35,954 nucleotides of DNA from CAXBPY01 sp003455275 (GTDB taxonomy: Bacteria > Bacteroidota > Bacteroidia > Chitinophagales > UBA10324), in the NCBI GenBank assembly GCA_963977675.1, contig CAXBPY010000028.1, positions 1 to 35,954 on the forward strand, given 5' to 3'. Positions 34,047 through 35,954 of this stretch are shown piece after piece; within the stretch, counting starts at the first letter, position 1; each line of letters opens with the position of its first letter. The notes below the pieces were generated by a model, which was not told where the DNA came from, made no database searches, and was given only the letters and a program-made list of their open reading frames with translations. The translations under genes and the position numbers were made by a program.

Positions 34047-34508
34047 ATGTTCAGCAACAAACCAACACCAACTGAAAACAACACACCCAAGGTGGCGCCA
34101 AAGCCGGTTACGAACGGCAACTCATCTTCGATAGTTAACATTATCGGCACGGGAACTTCGATCAGCGGAGAAGTTTTTTGTGACGGAGATATCCGCATTG
34201 ACGGAATGGTAAAAGGCACCATCACTTCTAAAGCAAAAATTGTGATCGGCAATACCGGTTCGGTTGACGGAGATATCATTTGCGAGAATGCAGACATCAG
34301 CGGAAAAATTTTTGGAAGTTTAAAGGTTGAAGAACTTCTTTTCCTGAAAGCGACAAGCTATATAGAAGGAGATATCACTACCGGAAAATTTGTGGTGGAA
34401 ACTGGTGCGAAGTTTAATGGTAACTGCCGCATGGGTGTGAAAGAGATAAAGCCAAATGACAAGTTCAACACCTCCGCGCCCACCCCGATACAAAAGGAAG
34501 CCGTTTGA
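34047..34508 (+). CDS. Bactofilin (polymer-forming cytoskeletal protein)
   Basis: A 153-residue bactofilin that self-assembles into membrane-associated filaments and guides local cell-wall synthesis. A disordered Pro/Asn/Thr-rich head (SNKPTPTENNTPKVAPKPV) precedes the right-handed beta-helix core with its repeated Gly-Xaa pattern (GTSISGEVFCDGDIRIDG, GTITSKAKIVIGNTGSVDG, ENADISGKIFGSLKV, SYIEGDITTGKFVVE). A disordered tail ends TPIQKEAV. It follows the LytM gene by 13 nt and its 3' end overlaps the AtpZ-like gene by 53 nt. The pairing with the upstream hydrolase suggests a cell-shape role. Confidence 0.94.
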   Translation: MFSNKPTPTENNTPKVAPKPVTNGNSSSIVNIIGTGTSISGEVFCDGDIRIDGMVKGTITSKAKIVIGNTGSVDGDIICENADISGKIFGSLKVEELLFLKATSYIEGDITTGKFVVETGAKFNGNCRMGVKEIKPNDKFNTSAPTPIQKEAV

Positions 34509-34701
34509 TGCAACGCAATATTCCCGCTACACATCACTGAGTTTTCAGTTGATTGCGTCAGTGTGTGTGGGGTTCGGTGTCGGATATTTTCTCGACTGGA
34601 TTTTCGGATTTCAATCACCTGTTTTCAAAACTGTTTTTTCATTCACCGGAGTTGTGCTCGGATTATATATAGTGATTAAGGAAGTGATGAGAAAGGAGTG
34701 A
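34456..34701 (+). CDS. AtpZ/AtpI-family F0F1 ATP synthase accessory protein
   Basis: An 81-residue membrane protein with two helices (LSFQLIASVCVGFGVGYFLDWIF and VFKTVFSFTGVVLGLYIVIKEV). The YSRYTSLSFQL start of the conserved region and GYFLDWIFG between the helices fit AtpZ-like proteins, which associate with the ATP synthase rotor region and are linked to ion handling or assembly. The only in-frame ATG is at 34456, 53 nt inside the bactofilin gene in another frame, so the proline- and lysine-rich head (TSSTPPRPPRYKRKPF) is coded in the overlap. Placement between bactofilin and a DUF6168-like gene follows the usual Bacteroidota order. Confidence 0.88.
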   Translation: MTSSTPPRPPRYKRKPFDATQYSRYTSLSFQLIASVCVGFGVGYFLDWIFGFQSPVFKTVFSFTGVVLGLYIVIKEVMRKE

Positions 34702-34745
34702 GCAAATTTATTTTGCTTGCATTGAGTTGATTTTATGTTTGTGAT

Positions 34746-35144
34746 GTGAATCCTTTTAAATCTTATCTGAGAAAATATTTTCTTGTTACTTTTTTCATGG
34801 CGCTCTTTGTTGTTGCAATTACAAGGCTCAGTTGGTTCAGCACTTATGAGATTTTCAGTGCAGCCATTTTTATTTTTTATGCCGTGCTGAGTCCGATTTT
34901 GTTTTGGTTAGCTTCTAAAGGAATCATGAATAAAAGCAATCACCGTTTTGTTGCTGCAATTTCAGGAGTGATGACGGTGAAGCTGCTGCTGACAATCATC
35001 TTCATGATTGTTTTTGTTATCATGATGAAACCGGCAGATGGATTTTTTATCGTCCCCATGTTTGTATGCTACATGTGTTACACCGTTCTTGAAGTGGTGG
35101 AAATGGTTCGTTTAACTAAAAAAGTTTTTCCTTCTGCAAAGTGA
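34746..35144 (+). CDS. Small four-helix membrane protein, DUF6168-like
   Basis: A 132-residue integral membrane protein with about four helices (FLVTFFMALFVVAITRL, IFSAAIFIFYAVLSPILFWLA, FVAAISGVMTVKLLLTIIFMIVFVIMM, PMFVCYMCYTVLEVVEM) and a basic end (RLTKKVFPSAK). It starts at a GTG at 34746. In Bacteroidota a protein of this shape commonly lies between AtpZ and atpB and is annotated as DUF6168 or AtpI-like; I assign it by position and hydropathy rather than a sharp motif. Its stop overlaps the next start in GTGA, which suggests translational coupling to the SprT-like gene. No atpB follows. Confidence 0.75.
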   Translation: MNPFKSYLRKYFLVTFFMALFVVAITRLSWFSTYEIFSAAIFIFYAVLSPILFWLASKGIMNKSNHRFVAAISGVMTVKLLLTIIFMIVFVIMMKPADGFFIVPMFVCYMCYTVLEVVEMVRLTKKVFPSAK

Positions 35145-35764
35145 TAAACGGTGAACTGAGAAAAAAACTTTCGGAAACACTTTCCCCATTTGTTCCGGAG
35201 AAATCTGTTCCGATGCTGGTTCACTGGATTGATGAGTATAAAATAAAAGTGGTCATCACACCGCCGCGTAAATCGAAATTCGGCGATTATCGCTCTCCTG
35301 ATTTTTCGAGAGGTCATCAGATAACAGTAAACGGAACATTGAATCAATTTGAATTCCTAATCACATTTGTTCATGAAGTTGCCCACCTTGTTACCTGGCT
35401 GAATCATAAAGGAAGAGTTCCTGCGCATGGTATCGAATGGAAAAATTTTTTCAAAGAATTAATGCAACCCTTTTTCGAAAGAGAAATTTTTCCGCACGAA
35501 ATTCATTCTGCGCTTAGCGAATACATGGTGAATCCGCTTTCCAGTCAGTGCTATGATGCCGGGTTGAAACGCGCACTGAAAAAACATGACAAGCGGCCGG
35601 GAATTTTTGTAGAAGAATTAGCCAGCGGCGAAACTTTTATTGCTGATGACGGAAATAAATATGTGCGCGGAAAAAAAAGAAGGACCACCTATGAATGTCT
35701 TCGCCTCGACACAAAAAGAATTTATCTCTTCAATGCAATTGCTGAAGTGAAAAAGGCTCAGTGA
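35141..35764 (+). CDS. SprT-like zinc metallopeptidase domain protein
   Basis: A 207-residue protein with the SprT-type active site HEVAH (H78, E79, H82) in TFVHEVAHLVTWLNH, and GRVPAHGIEWKNFFKEL downstream, which supplies the likely third ligand. SprT-family proteins resemble the DNA-protein crosslink protease SPRTN, but the role of the bacterial short form is not settled. The C-terminal KYVRGKKRRTTYECLRL segment takes the place of a zinc ribbon but has only one Cys, so no zinc ribbon is expected. It starts with a GTG overlapping the previous stop by 4 nt. Its own TGA directly abuts the stop of the convergent T9SS cargo gene with no spacer. Confidence 0.88.
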   Translation: MINGELRKKLSETLSPFVPEKSVPMLVHWIDEYKIKVVITPPRKSKFGDYRSPDFSRGHQITVNGTLNQFEFLITFVHEVAHLVTWLNHKGRVPAHGIEWKNFFKELMQPFFEREIFPHEIHSALSEYMVNPLSSQCYDAGLKRALKKHDKRPGIFVEELASGETFIADDGNKYVRGKKRRTTYECLRLDTKRIYLFNAIAEVKKAQ

Positions 35765-35954
35765 TTATTTCTGCACCACAATTTTTCCATAGAAAATTTT
35801 TTCGCCTGATTTTATTGTGATCAAGTATGTTCCGGCAGCAAGTGAATGAGTATCGAGTAAAAGCTTTTTTGTATCCGGTGGAATTTGGCGGACAAAAACC
35901 TTTCTTCCCCGTGAATCAAATAACTCAAGCAATACTTCTGAATTTGTTTGCTCT
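35765..35954 (-). CDS. C-terminal end of a T9SS type-A sorted protein, cut by the window edge
   Basis: Sixty-two codons and a stop are visible; the rest lies beyond the right edge. The sequence has the T9SS type-A sorting domain pattern: VLLELFDSRGRKVF, LLLDTHSLAAGTYLITIKSGEK and a short basic end IVVQK. The protein is therefore expected to be an exported surface or secreted cargo; nothing can be said about its main body. Its stop codon abuts the SprT-like stop on the opposite strand (TGATTA). Confidence 0.85.
   Translation of the reverse strand, partial: EQTNSEVLLELFDSRGRKVFVRQIPPDTKKLLLDTHSLAAGTYLITIKSGEKIFYGKIVVQK

Overview
This window comes from a chromosome of the phylum Bacteroidota. 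The base composition is moderately AT-rich. The evidence is a dense set of phylum-typical genes: three proteins with type IX secretion (T9SS) C-terminal sorting signals, a PorP/SprF-family outer-membrane protein, DUF4294, a bactofilin/AtpZ/DUF6168-like cluster, an Mpl ligase, and lipoproteins with a Cys lipobox. Shine-Dalgarno sequences are mostly absent, and TAnnTTTG-like boxes lie close to several start codons. I see no tRNA, rRNA, CRISPR array, phage or insertion sequence. Most of the window reads as core chromosome.

Layout. Positions 1-2078 (-) hold primosomal helicase PriA, cut by the left edge. 2204-4243 (+) is a lipoprotein M13 metallopeptidase that ends at a strong terminator and converges on tyrS (4312-5601, -). 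Tyrosyl-tRNA synthetase here has Gly in place of the first His of its HIGH signature. It is divergent from an arginase-family ureohydrolase (5697-6815, +), which is followed by a repeat-bearing spacer and an uncharacterised radical SAM enzyme (6929-8230, +). 8231-8657 is a decayed stretch carrying the 5' stub of an Omp28-like secreted protein gene, apparently fused to half a terminator. 8654-10928 (-) holds an unrecognised protein and the NfeD-FloA membrane-microdomain pair. mazG and a very large multi-membrane-span histidine kinase follow (11051-15562, +), then DUF4294 and a convergent MarC-family protein.

16842-17231 (-) is a cluster of two tandem paralogous 49-residue lipoprotein genes with their own terminator; only one of the two was visible as a conventional-length ORF. 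It is divergent from mpl, which is followed by a DEDDh exonuclease and a dolichol-phosphate-mannose-synthase-like glycosyltransferase. 20388-29026 is a T9SS surface-protein block. It has a small type-A cargo, a PorP/SprF protein, and a 2092-residue adhesin-like protein with about 15 PKD domains, nine indel-free 76-residue repeats and a gliding-motility-type C-terminal domain.

29200-32984 (+) is a run of acyl-CoA carboxylase beta subunit, ispH and a thioredoxin-fold secreted protein whose signal peptide carries a short dispersed-repeat sequence. 33131-35764 (+) is a cell-shape/ATP-synthase-accessory cluster: LytM peptidase, bactofilin, AtpZ, a DUF6168-like membrane protein and an SprT-like protein. 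The window ends in the C-terminus of another T9SS cargo on the minus strand.

The most notable signals are the HIGH-to-GIGN change in TyrS, the paralogous micro-lipoproteins, the indel-free 228-bp coding repeat, the recurrent TATTTTCGC/TATTTTTAC start-proximal boxes, the truncated Omp28 gene ending in a terminator half, and the repeat inside a signal-peptide coding sequence. I did not find a clear novel defence or mobile system.
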